Source: Pomacea canaliculata | Taxonomy: Eukaryota > Mollusca > Gastropoda > Architaenioglossa > Ampullariidae | Direction: 5' to 3' | Length of the DNA: 64,000 nt | Assembly: GCF_003073045.1 (NCBI RefSeq) | Contig: NC_037591.1 | Coordinates: forward strand, 23,283,319 to 23,347,318 | In this document: positions 11,235 through 22,898 of the stretch, piece after piece | Position numbering within the stretch: the first letter of the stretch is position 1 | Layout of the letters: each line of letters starts with the position of its first letter | Program-made: the position numbers and the translations under genes | Notes under the pieces: model-generated | Database searches by the model: none | Told to the model about the DNA's origin: nothing | The model's input: the letters and a program-made list of their open reading frames with translations, nothing else

Positions 11235-12183
11235 ACATCAACTACTTCGCCATCTTCTTCTCTCCAGTCAGCAGGTCCTTGAGTAGAGTCTGTACTGCAG
11301 TAACACGCTGCACCCGACCATTCACATTCGTGGGGTTCATCGGACCAAATTCGTCTGAAGGGAAAAGATTATAGACAGGTGCTCGTTGTCTAAACTCCGA
11401 TTAGTGGGATAAAGAACTGTTTGAGCACAGATCGAGGTTATGAGAGAACTGTTAAGTTAGACGAATGTTCATTACCAGAGATTGAAAAAAAAACCAAACT
11501 ATTTGACTATTGCTTGGCAGCTCCTTCTCTTTTTTTTTCTTTCTCTCTCTCTCTCTGTATGTATGTGTTCGAAGCCTTGGCATTCCGTAGCGTCTCCATT
11601 ATATATATATACCATTCTCATTTCGCCTAAACTTTCTTGACATCTTTTTTATAAGTGTCTGCTCGATGTTGGCAATATCAGTATTTTTAACAAGATGTCA
11701 AAACACTGTCATGTGAGATTTCTTCATGAACTTGACAGCTTGGTAACCTTGACATAAGTGAAGCTCGTCAACGTGTCTATCATCAAAGTCAGCATCTTTA
11801 TCTTGTTTTGATGAGGAGCAACTATTGTGCCCACTGTCTCTACAACCATAAACATAATCAAGACTTTTAATGCAGATGCGTGAAGTATTCTAATGCAATA
11901 ATAATTTTAATATGTATTTGATACACAGATAATGTGCCACGTCAGTTTTAATGCCTTGAAGAATATTTTAATTTGTGTAATGCTTACGGCTGTAACATTT
12001 CACTTCAGAAAACTGTGATTATTGTGGAGTATTAGATGAATATGCTTTGTAGATATCCTTAATGGGTTTTCGAAATGATTTCCTTCTCATTGTGGGAGAT
12101 TAATCGAAAACGTTTTTTTCCCCTTAATAGGTGTTCTAAATAAATTTAATTTTTTAATTTGAATACCGGTAAGGTGTTTTATT

Positions 12184-12229
<46 letters not shown>

Positions 12230-12748
12230 GTATGATAACACAACAGAAAGCATCAGAATGCCGATAAATGTTGTTGGTCTGTTGTGTGGCCACAGTGAAG
12301 TACAACTAACTTCCCTAGACATGCTGACGCCTCAATGTTCATAGGGTTTTAGTGTAAGCTTTTGTTTTGGACAAAATGACCGAGGGGACAAAGAATGGTT
12401 AAAAGGCTGTTCGCGCATGCGTAGAAGAGGTCAGTCGCCCAAACCGGTTTGGGTTTAGCAACATACCCGGGACGACCCACTGATCTTAGACGACTGGACA
12501 GACTGCGAAGTGTGACAGAACTTGCAGGAGCCACCACAGAGCTTTCTTACTGTTCTCCATGGCTTCTAGACAAGCATGGAGCATCAACAGATTGCCACAT
12601 ACCTCCTCAGAGCAGTTCGATACAACAAAGTCTACCACGCTGGCAGGTGATGGAAAACAGAACATTCTGAAGTTATGAGACAGCATCACGTGACGAGTTA
12701 TAATATTATGGCGAGTCGGCTTCAGACAGAGCCATCCAGGGTCTAGGT
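11235..12748 (+). other. 3' UTR and downstream flank of the receptor gene
   Basis: AT-rich, with no exon I can support. It holds the candidate poly(A) signal at 12139 and a (GT)n run at about 12184-12224. A CpG-bearing block at 12340-12670 includes the NRF1-like core CGCATGCG near 12414. Short open frames here lack splice or family support. Confidence 0.5.
12139..12144 (+). promoter_or_regulatory. Candidate poly(A) signal of the receptor gene
   Basis: AATAAA about 0.9 kb after the TAG at 11232-11234, in AT-rich sequence. It is the first canonical hexamer I noticed downstream. Other sites remain possible. Confidence 0.45.
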
Positions 12749-12916
12749 CAGCGGTTCTCAACCTTTTACTTGTGACGCCCCCTGATGAACAAAGGTACGT
12801 CCGCGCGCCCCCCTTAGCCACACAATGTAAGCTAATTTCACTAATACCGGTATAAGAAACTTTAAAAAAATGACCACCTTCGCGCCCCCCTTGTAAGCAC
12901 AGGTTGAGAACCGCTG
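12749..12916. mobile_element. SPIN-like hAT MITE (168 bp)
   Basis: It begins CAGCGGTTCTCAACCT and ends with the exact inverse, giving 16-bp perfect terminal inverted repeats. The flanks are GTCTAGGT (12741-12748) and GTCTAAGT (12917-12924), an 8-bp target duplication with one mismatch, typical of hAT elements. CGCGCCCCCCTT-type blocks near both ends resemble the subterminal parts of SPIN elements as I remember them. No transposase frame, so non-autonomous. Confidence 0.88.
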
Positions 12917-12924
12917 GTCTAAGT

Positions 12925-13945
12925 TTTTTGTTTCAAATCAGTCCAACGAACCCAGGAACCCACAGCAACCTAACGAGCGCACGTGCACACACACACACAT
13001 ACACACTAGCAATCACGCAACACATCCGAAGTGAGGAGAATGGACACACTGACCAGGACGTGTACAGCTGTTTTAACTTATTTTTAATACAGAAACCAGC
13101 TTCCTAATCCTCGTGAATCAAAGTTCGTTCTCGACTTCAAATGATGTGAGGTGGCAATGTGATGTCCCGTGGTCTTCATGCTTGTGCTTTGAGTTCCAGC
13201 GTAAAAAAGAGGAGTTCATAACATTTAGTTGTAGTTGTAGTTGTAGTCTGCCTGCTGGGCGTTGACGGGATTTCTTGATTCTTCATTTTCAAGAAAGTGC
13301 TTTTTGCTTGTCCTGGAAACAAAGTTTTATATATATAGAAACCATTTATTTTCACAGCTTAAATTTTGCATTGTTGATATTGCTTTATGCATTTTTGCAT
13401 TTATTTGTTACCTCCCATAAAAAAACCTCAGCATCTTACATTTGGTACACTTAAAAAATCCTGTTAACGGTGGATGACCATGTAGGCACATGTCACTTTA
13501 TCATTTTTTGTTTAGTAAAGCAGTAGCAGCAATGACAACTGTAAAAAAATCAAGAAATGCGCCATCTCATGATCTGTTTCATGTATAGCTCTTTGGACGT
13601 GTCACAAACATTAACAAACTTACCTTTGTGACCCCACCTGAAAAAGAAGAGATCCCACCTTTTATTGATGCAAGTGTTGACAAGTGAACATCTATCTAGG
13701 CCTTTCCCATGTAGCAGCTGGATTTGTCAGCCATGGTTTCTATTAGGGAAATTAACTCCTCCAACCAGATTCCCACTTTCTCTTTATATCTATGTATATT
13801 TTGCCTGTCTATCTGTCCATATTTTAACCTGAATGTCCGTTGTTCGCCTGTTTAGTGTCCAGCTGATTTGATGCTTTATAATTATCACATGAAATCTTAA
13901 TTATCATATAAAAATTTTTAGAAATCAGCTGTTACTTTGTATGCG
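12925..13945. other. Intergenic DNA between convergent genes
   Basis: AT-rich, with a short CA repeat near 12988 and scattered short open frames. I see no gene. The receptor gene and the Met/Gly gene converge here. Confidence 0.5.
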
Positions 13946-13951
13946 TTTATT
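13946..13951 (-). promoter_or_regulatory. Candidate poly(A) signal of the Met/Gly gene
   Basis: TTTATT on the plus strand, that is AATAAA on the minus strand, about 100 bp past the stop at 14047. Confidence 0.5.
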
Positions 13952-14046
13952 TGTTACTTTAAATGATTCTTGGGCCACCTGCGAATGTTATATAAATATA
14001 TTGTAATACAATTTATAAATTAATGTGGCAAGCCACCTTTTTTGTT

Positions 14047-14809
14047 TCATCCGAAGGCTGGCATGCCTGTCATACCAGGCATACCTCCCATACCGGGCAT
14101 ACCTCCCATACCGGGCATGCCTCCCATACCAGGCATGGTTCCCATACCGGACATGCCTCCCATTCCAGGCATGCCTCCCATACCGGGCATGCCTCCCATA
14201 CCGGGCATGCCTCCCATTCCACCCATGCCTCCCATGCCTCCCATGCCGTATCCCATGGGGTAGAAATCAGGAGGGTCAAGCATGGAGTTGATCATCCCCA
14301 TCATGGGCAGCATGTTACTCATCATGGACATAGGGTTCGGCTGCTGTTGCTGCTGCTGGGCTGGTTCGCTGTCTGCATCTTAGCCATGATCTGTGCCAGC
14401 TGCGCGAGGCTTTGCGGCGTGAAGGGAGACTTTGCCGCGCCGCTCGACCCAGCCGCTGCGGCGTCCGCTGCCGGCACAGCAGGAGCGCTGGCGTTGCCTC
14501 CTGCAGGAGTGTTGTTGGAGGGGTTGAGTGGGAGCTGGGCGGCGCTGGCCAGAGCGTTGATGAAAGAGTTGGTGGGGGCCGGCTGGGACGCCGCCTGGTT
14601 CGCGCCGCCAAACGCCTGGAAAATGGCGTCCATGCTCGGAACCGCGGGCGCGCCGCCTGCCGCGCCGCTGGCACCTACAGCGTTCAGTGGGTTGCCGCCT
14701 ACCGGCTTGGGCATGGTCCCGAAACCACCCAGCATGCTGCCTGTGCCCGGCATCATCCCGCCTGGCACCATCATACGCCTTAGCATCTCGAAAGGAGTCA
14801 TGTTGCCCT
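14047..14809 (-). CDS. Terminal exon: Ala/Pro-rich region, Gln run and GM-rich repeats
   Basis: The acceptor tttttgcag joins G|AG to read [15 protein letters not shown] low-complexity Gly/Met/Pro/Ala/Asn region follows to MQTANQP. At this point the frame closes at 14322, but the next frame over reads a Gln run, then [16 protein letters not shown] and tandem GGMPGM-type units to TGA at 14047. Both halves share the Met-rich character of exon 2, so I read a one-base loss at about 14358-14361 (CAGCC then CAG). If the shift is real, the protein ends 90-odd residues early. Confidence 0.75.
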
Positions 14810-17800
14810 CTGCAAAAAGAGTTCGGCATTGAGCAACCCCAACACTGAATCACCTGCCACGTGCAAAATCTCCATCGGAAAACTGAGCTAACAACTAAAG
14901 TGCAAAGTAATGTTGCCCTGTATTAGTCTTTAATGCTGAAGACGTGTATTTGTCCTTCTATTGTTTACCTAGTGTGGACGATAAATTGCAACAAAACTTG
15001 CATAGTCTTTGCCTCAATGTCCCACTAGCCCGTGTAACACTATCCACAACTCATGCACTGATATGTTATTGGACTTATTTTATTTGTTGTTGACGTTATA
15101 GTAGATCTGCTCTTATGTTGTTGTTGTTGCTTTTAGCCCTGGTGAAAGTTTGTCAAGAGTTTGGTGACATTTCCGTCAACCGTTGAAACCGTTAGTATAA
15201 TGATATCTAATTGTTGATGTTGTGCAGCCTGACTTAACTAAGACATTTTCTCTGTTCATAGTTTGAAACTTACCACCACAGTATGGGTTGTGACAGGGAT
15301 CTGAAAATTAGCAAACAGAAAAATATACAGAATATCCGTCTTTACTATTTATAGTTTTCAGACTTTTTTTTCAATTCATATGATGGCAACAACAACAGAG
15401 CTGAACAAGTCAGAACGTTACAGCATGAACATTGAAACATATGACAGTAGTGTAAGTGTTCCAGACACCTATTTTCAAACATAAAACATTAGATGTCTAG
15501 TGCCGATTGGAAGTACGATACCATTTAGATACTTCACTGGATGTATGCTGCCCACCAAGCACAAACGACAGTGACCTTTACATAGATATACAGTATAGTA
15601 TATGGCCGAGGTAAACATTCAGTGCGTCCATCGTCTGTAGCACAGTTTAACAGTCATTGACTGTCCTCTCTTCGGAGACACAATACGACAGGTTGACTTA
15701 CTTATTATTCCTGGAGTCTCCATAGCTGTGTCGAAGTAATCTCCGATGACATCTGTAGGATAAGGACACATTGTTACTGATGCCATTATGGCAATAATGC
15801 TACATGGCTGAAATGTAATGACATTCGTACAGAGTGATCCTGATAAAAAAAAAGGCCTCGTGTTTGTCTGTTGGAACAGGCATGTATTTATGTGTTTATA
15901 CATGTATGTGTACAGGTATTCTATCGTTTGCTCTCTCTCGCTCTCTCACTCACACACACACACCTATATACATCTGCACATCCACACACGCTAACACACG
16001 CAGTATATATGAAACACGTACTTGGAGCTCCTGCCGCAGATCTTCCATCTAAAAAAAAAGAGAGAGAAAATGTGTCCTTATTTTCGAATTACATAAAAAC
16101 AAACTTTTCTTCTACAGAAATAGGGAGACTAATTAAAAAGTGTACAATATGAAATAAAGAAACTTTACAACAGAAAGAGAGAAAAAGATCATTTAAAGTC
16201 ATACACTAGAACTAAGATGAAAGAATGATTAAGAATAAAACAAAACTTCAAAGACAAAAAAAAAAAAAGAAGGAATTAAAAAAAATAAATGATTAGATGA
16301 CTGATACTTAAAAAATATATATAATCACGCCTACGTTGTCAATGTCACAAGCTTCGTTTTGTCAACATTTCGACTTACTACTGTTCATGATAATGTTTGT
16401 AAATTTGTCCCAGAAGTGGAAGGAGGTTACATTGCATTTACTTAGAATTCTGGATGCTTTCGATAATAAAGCAAAAAAACCCACTAAACCATAAAAACAA
16501 AGCAACAAAAAGTAGCAAATTAAAACTCCAAGACCACAATGTCTTTCCAGTGCTTACTTCCGGTGGCGAAATTGAATAAGCCTGCAACAAACACAAAAAC
16601 ATTCTTTTTAGAAGATAATGAGTAACGAGTTGGGAGCAATCTCTCTCTCTCACAAACACATGCACAGAGACATATTTTCGAATACGTTTTAAATCAAGAT
16701 TAACAACCATGGATGATCTCGAGCTGTATCTATAACAAAAGTGGTAGATGAAAAATACAAAGCAATAAAAATAAAGTTGTACTCACATTGCCACTGGCGA
16801 TTGGCTCCTGCTCCAACGGCACCGGGAGCTGTTGTACAGGAAAACAAAACAACAATCAGCAATGTCTTCACTCTGGCAGGTGACTGATAGAGCATAATAT
16901 TCCGCAAGTCTGACTGAAAAATGAGAATTTACTCTGCAAGTCTATCTCTTTATCTGCCATAAAAATCTTAAATTATTCTACGTCTCTCTTTCTTCTGTTC
17001 TTCTTTCCTTTCTCCGTTTCTTTTTCTTTCTCTGCTCTGTAACCCTGTGCGAAAATGTTCTTAAGATCTCCATATATCCTTGCATTCTTTAGCAAAAGGT
17101 CGTAGTCTATGCAGATAATATACTGCAGTGTACAAACTATATACATAAAGGAAACCATAAATGTTTTATTGTATAAAAAAGCAAGAAACCATATACATTG
17201 CTGTGGTACTTACATGAAACCATAAACTGAGTTGCAGTACGCATGGCATCAGCTGAAAAAGACGAAAATAAAGGGCTGATGGAAGAATACAGTGAGCATT
17301 AACTATAGACACACTTGGAAGGATGTTGTATAGTTACAACTTGCCTAGTATATATAAGTGTGCAGTCTAAAAGATGAATAATTTATCTTTAGTTAACATT
17401 AAACATTAAACTACCTAAAATTGAAAGAAAATGAAGAATACTTACACAGTCCATCTGTTCCTCTTGTTTTCACATCTGTAATGAGACACGAACTCAAAAT
17501 TTCAAATTTAGTTGCAACGCCAACGGTCTGACCATAACCATTAAATTATTGTGGAACAAAACTCATTTGAAAGACTCTATAGATTGTCTCTTGTGCCATC
17601 TATCGTTATTATTTTCAGAACAGTAATCATTATCACTACAGTCCTCGATATCATCCACAACAAAAATCTCTTTTCGCTCTCTTGTATCTAAGTGTCAAAC
17701 TGTAAGATGAAAAAAGAATGAAACAACTCCCCTCTCCCATATTTGTAATTAGGAGACACGCCTTCCCATATAAAATTGTTTGTACTTACACGCCTCGTAG

Positions 17801-20800
17801 CAGATTTCTGAAAAGAAAAAAAAATTAAGCATATGAGATGCATGACGATATCCTTTTACATACTGTGATGTAGGAATGAAATGTAATAAATGGCTAGGAA
17901 GCAATTCTATTAAATTGGGGATTTAGGTAAACTCCGGATTGTTTGTATGGAACCCACGGAAAGGAGCATCATTTACACGTCTAACTCTCAAGGATGCCAC
18001 TGCATTTTGACTAGAGGCAATTCATGACGAACGCGATGACTATGCAGATGACAGTATAATGTTGTATTGACAGCAGTATGTAGTCATTATGCTTGCACTC
18101 ACGTTCCAAGTTTTTCCCGGCAAACTGCAATGCTGAAACAGATGAAGATTTCTAATCAGTCTCAAAAGATTTAAGGGCTTCTGTTAAAACAAAAACAGTA
18201 ACAAATAATAAAACGAATGATAAAATAATACTAAAAGTATAAAAAAAACTTAAAACCACAAATTTCTGTTGATAATGTTCTGAGAACCTTTAACATCTTT
18301 CATTAGCTTGTAATTATACCAGCTTACTTATTTAGTTCCGGTTTTGTTTTCTCAAAGCGTCTTGCAAGCATTTCACTTTTTACCGTGACCAAAAAGATTC
18401 AGTTTGCGAATTTGTGGGCTGGGTGGTAAAAGCACAAAGTTCTTTTGTTCATACCTTACCCTAAATCGCTTAATTAAGTTCTGTTATAGTTACCTGTGCC
18501 GTCAGGCATGAGAAAGGACGCCATTGCACCCATCATGCCTCCCCCTCTGAAAGGCGAACTCATCATTTGATTGACCGGATTTGTCATCCTTGCTCCCCAG
18601 GGTACTGCCATGGAGACCGCCACAAGGCAGCCTGAAAGAGAAAGGACAATTGAAACCTATACACTATAGTGGCAAAGTCAAGCAAAAATGCTAAATTACT
18701 TCTAAAACGCTTCTGTGGCGATCGCATCTTTAAAGCTTCTTCTTAACAGGACAGTGATGGGTGCACAAATGTTGTTAATATTGGACCAATTGAAAATAGT
18801 CGTTAGACACCTGGTGTGAGGTGCCCTTCATTAAAAAAAAAATCATGTGCACAACGGTCGTGAATCATCAGGAAGCCGCCATGACCATCTAACGTAAATG
18901 CTTTCATGACCCTTGAGTTTCACAAGTTATGTTTCGAATAACTCTTTTCTTTTTTTTATGGGAGTCATCACATGAGACGTCCCTAAGGCTACATTAAGAT
19001 TTTGTGTTTTTCTTTTTAAAACTTACAGTTTTACGTGTCTGCCATAAATATCTCTGCAGTTGTTATATAGTCTTTGTCCATTGTCTTCTAGGTTCCTTAA
19101 TTATCAGCCAGAAATATTACTAATAAGCTGACTGCTCCGACATCCAAAGCACAGGGGATATAAATCTGACAGTTAGTGTGTTTCTCTGTCTTTTCATTTT
19201 TATGTCATTAACTCTTCCCCCCCCCCCTCTCTCTCTCTAGCTGTGGATGTTTCACTCTCTTCGCATTTTTCAATCGTTTCCTTCTTGCTGCTGTCTATTT
19301 TTCTGTTTATCTCTCTTTTTTCTTTTTTGTTTTACCCCCAAGATTTCTTCACATAGAAATTAAAAGCAGCAGAACAACAACAAAACACAATGAGTGATTT
19401 GGTTGCACAACTGTGTGGAAATGCATGCATATTAGGAATGCAATAATTACAAATAATTGTAATTCTTGGACGATAAATGCTACCCTCATAATAAATGCAA
19501 TATAATTTTGCCGTATGATTCCTGTTGCACGCTTTTAAGCACAGAATTCTTACAATACAATTAATGTCGCAAAATTCTTGGCCTTTTTTCTTCATAATTC
19601 CTACAACACAAATCTTGACGCCGCATAATTTTTATTACAATTATTTATAGATAAATATTTTATAATTTTACAATTTTATATAGTTTCTGCAATATAACTT
19701 TTTGTCGTAATTTCTCCTGTTTATGACTGCTGTCTCGTGTTGCAGTCACGAACACTTTAATGTGTCTGTTGGGACTGATAATGACTCATCTGCGCATGCT
19801 CGGACAGTCGAGCCTGTCGTCTCGTGCGTGGTTTATCTCTGTCGTCTTGTGACGAGTGGTGTCGGCCTGTCGTGACAATACATCATGGCCGTGACACTAA
19901 GACACTAGAGCCTTGTATCAGACACACGTAAGGATTTGCATTTGGAAGTCAGATGCACATGAAGACAACACGCACAAGCGGTAAAATAAAATTACAAGCA
20001 AAAGGTCTAAATATAGCTTTGAAGGGTGGCTGGGTTGGGCTGGTCTGATAGGGATGGACAGCGCTTAGAAGATGATAAACAACACCATAAACAACAAAAG
20101 TGCTCGATTTTTGTCACTAGACAAGTCAATGTTTTTCAGCTTATTGGATTTGTTGTTTTAACTTCATGTTATTACTTGGCTCCATACAATTTTGTTTTGG
20201 GAGTTTCACCATGTTTTCAGCCTTCCTCACAAAATAATTGTTGTCCATATTTCTGTCTGTTTTTCTACTTGCCTGCCTGTCTGAAATGCAAACGCCACAT
20301 AACAAGGAAATGAGGTTTATCTAAGGAAAAAAAATCAGGGTTTGATTTTCTAAAAACTAGTCTGGCAGGATTATTTTTTACTGTCTGCAAGCGGTTTGTT
20401 TTGGGAGCCTTACAAGTACTGCTTTGCAAGAGTCATCAAAAGGACGGTAGTGTGAAAGAGAAAAGTCTCTATGAAGCAGCAGAGATAAATGACGAAGAAT
20501 ATAGGAAAATGTCCTGGGTTTCAGGAAGGTTTCACGACAGAGTTGACATGAGAGTAGGAAAATGGTCAAGGTACACTCTCATGTATTTGACGCAGATTTT
20601 CACCTATGTCTGATGAGTGTTAGCTCTTAGTCCATCGAACCCAAAATATGACGCAGAACCCACAGACAGTAGTTCAGTTCTACAGGCGTTCAGGTTTAGC
20701 TTATTTCTGGTCATCCACGTGAGAACGTAAGAAATAATGTGTGAACATCAGTCACAGGAGCAGAAGTAGGGTTTGTGTAAGGAGGGAGGGGGACCTGGTG

Positions 20801-22898
20801 TCTTACATCGAGCCACCAGCTGAGGCTATATCACGGCAAAACAGCCAGCTCTGTAAATAGACCCACATGCCCAAAGAGATTAGCGTGTCGGAGACGAGAT
20901 CTGAACCCAGGCCAGCGAATTGTCATTGTATTGGTGATCCGGACAGGAACATAGAAGTGTTTATGAAGGGAGATTTTGGATAACACAGTGTCATCAGCAT
21001 ACTGACGACAATAACAGCTGAGAACACGAATAAAATCGGACAGCGGTTGAACATACATCATAGGTCCCGGCAGACAGCCCTGAGGTACACCGCAAACACG
21101 CAGGCGGGGAGATCAAACAACACCATACAGGAACAAAAGGACTTCATCTGACATGCGTCAGTTCGTGATGTGACTAATGGTTTTTTTTCTGTTCTTTTCT
21201 TACTTGTTGTCACAAACCTGCTGAGATGTATTTTTTAAAATGTTTTTTTTTAATTAGTAAAAGTAATTGTTCGGGTGAGGTGGTAAAGACAGCTATCACT
21301 GGGGCTGTTAGTGTCAACAGCCTGAGGCGTGCCGCGCCATACAGGAATGGCCGGCCGGTCTTTGTGTTAATTAAGTTCTGTTGATAGGTTGTTTGGTGGT
21401 TACTTTGAACAAAGGAAAGAGGGTGATAGTGTGTTGGATGTGTGTGGTTTGATTGGGGTTTTTCCTTGACGGGAGCGGAAGAAGAGAGTCTTCTTGGTGT
21501 TGTCAGTGTGTCCGGAGCGGACGGCTATTGCTTTGTAACAGTCTTGACGGACTTGGTGTTTGTAACCTGTGTGTACAAGTCCTGACCAGACTTGGATTGT
21601 GTGTATAAGTCCTGAACCGACTTGAAGTACCAGACTTGTTTGTGTTTGTTAACATTGAACCTGTTGAAGTTTTCTTGTAAGTTTTCTTGTGGATTACTTC
21701 TGGATTTACCTTTTGGAGTTACCTTTGGATTTACTGTTGAGGTTTACTTTGGATTTTCTTTTGGATATAACTACAAGACGAAGTGGAAACTTTGTGACTT
21801 TTTCACGTGGATATATAGTACATGTTAGAAGTGAAAACATTGTGCCGTTTCAGTGGAGACTTTGAGAGAAACTGGACGAGAGGATTGAATACTTTTGAAA
21901 CTGTTGGAAAGAAACGTGTGTACGAATTGTGGGTTGGAAAATTAGGAATCGTTTTGTATTGTGTTTATTTATTTTTTTGTTTTCTTCTTTTATTTTGATT
22001 TTTAAATTATATTATATTTCTAAAGTTTAAACTGTTGTCTGTGTTTTGATTTTATTAATTGTCTCGTCTGAAAGGCGCTGTAGAGTGCAGGTGACACTTG
22101 TCCTATCGCGTATAGGTGATTCTAAGTCGCACCTTGTGAGACACTAGGCCAGTGGTTCTTAACAGGGGTTCTATCGAACCCTAAGGGTTCGGTGAGTCGG
22201 TCTCAGGGGTTCGGCGGAGCCTCCGCCAAGGAGGTCAAAACACACCCGAGTGACCTTAAAATTAGAATTCTGTCAATAACAACAAAAATAAAAAATAAAA
22301 TAATAATAATAAATAAAAAAAAGAAGAAAAGAACGCGAAATCATGGCGGACGTAACATGATGAAATGTGTTTAACACATTCTGCATTATCGTATCGAAAT
22401 CCACCTACCACCCAAACGCAGGAACTTCTATATCTGTGTCAGCTATTCCAAGATACCAATCACCACATTATTGAGAAAATTATTTCACTATAACAGTCAA
22501 TATAAAATATAATGCTTAGTTAAACACTTCAAGTAAACAACCAAGAGATTAAAAATGAGATTCATTTTAGAAAACGAAAATAAGCAAAATGTGCATTTAT
22601 ATATTTTTCAAAGTTAGTAGACGTATGGCCTAGATGGATGATGACAACAAAAAACATACTTAAGAAGAAAATACAAAAATATTTTGAAATGTCTAGTACG
22701 TGTGTGAAAAAAATATGTTTAAGTTACTTGGCATTGAGTTTAGGAGTTTAGTAATCAAAAAAAGACAAACTCTAAAGAAAAAAAAAAAGTAGTCCACAAG
22801 TATATATTTTCATGTGATTTTCAAAGTGAGTAGTCATTCAAAGTTTTAAGATATTTGAAAGTATAACACTTACTTGCTGCTGTCAACAACCTCAGCAT
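14047..22898 (-). CDS. Secreted Met/Gly-rich protein with serial micro-exons (13 exons)
   Basis: Coding exons in minus-strand order: 22874-22898, 18494-18631, 18103-18132, 17790-17807, 17446-17475, 17214-17252, 16787-16828, 16558-16581, 16379-16456, 16022-16048, 15702-15752, 15274-15300, 14047-14809. Every junction is phase 1. Exons 3-12 are 30, 18, 30, 39, 42, 24, 78, 27, 51 and 27 nt, all multiples of three. Exons 1 and 2 join to read [20 protein letters not shown], a clear signal peptide. Next come a Met-rich stretch ([20 protein letters not shown]), small modules with a few Cys ([15 protein letters not shown]), an Ala/Pro/Asn-rich region and a terminal MGGMPG repeat. The last exon needs one added base near 14358; the total is then 431 codons, an exact multiple of three. 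I do not recognise the family. A structural extracellular role (shell matrix, mucus, egg or adhesive) is inference. Confidence 0.8.
14060..14250 (-). repeat. In-frame coding minisatellite (GGMPGM units)
   Basis: About ten tandem 15-18 bp units (plus strand: cctcccataccgggcatg and variants) encode Gly-Gly-Met-Pro-Gly-Met. Long open frames on the plus strand here (His-Thr-Ser-His-rich and similar) are antisense readings of this repeat. Confidence 0.85.
20831..21095 (-). mobile_element. Non-LTR retrotransposon reverse-transcriptase fragment (YADD core)
   Basis: The minus-strand reading has [11 protein letters not shown], about 26 residues, then [10 protein letters not shown]. This matches the GVPQGS...YADD palm blocks of CR1/Jockey-type LINE reverse transcriptases. 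It runs open for about 85 residues and then loses similarity, so it is a 5' and 3' truncated relic. It lies in the first intron of the Met/Gly gene, on the same strand. Confidence 0.8.
21300..22140. repeat. T/G-rich repeat-like block, possibly a solo LTR
   Basis: Contains about two copies of a 30-bp motif (tgtgtgtacaagtcctgaccagacttgg-like) and several ttttggatttac-like units. It resembles LTR sequence in style and ends gtgagaca, but I find no convincing target duplication or primer-binding site. Tentative. Confidence 0.25.
22150..22260 (+). mobile_element. hAT-like repeat end (5' part)
   Basis: Starts CAGTGGTTCTTAAC and continues ggggttctatcgaaccctaa and ggttcggcggagcc. This resembles a repeat family I remember from many animal genomes, with hAT-style CAG tips. 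The inverse terminus is not found nearby, so the element is truncated or decayed. Confidence 0.5.

Larger units (their letters stand above)
18635..22873 (-). other. Large first intron of the Met/Gly gene
   Basis: A 4.2-kb intron from donor gtaagt (22868-22873) to acceptor ctttcag. It contains a LINE reverse-transcriptase fragment (20831-21095), a T/G-rich repeat-like block (21300-22140) and a hAT-like element end (22150). An NRF1-like TGCGCATGC lies near 19792. I see no other exons. Confidence 0.6.

Noticed and set aside
14023..14832. Long plus-strand open frames (His/Ser/Thr-rich 269 residues and others)
   Set aside because: Antisense readings of the coding minisatellite and GC-rich last exon of the minus-strand gene. 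They lack splice context and family resemblance.
20780..20930. SINE-like block with a B-box-like GGTTCAGATCTC on the minus strand
   Set aside because: No A box, tail or target duplication could be found, so a SINE call is not supported.
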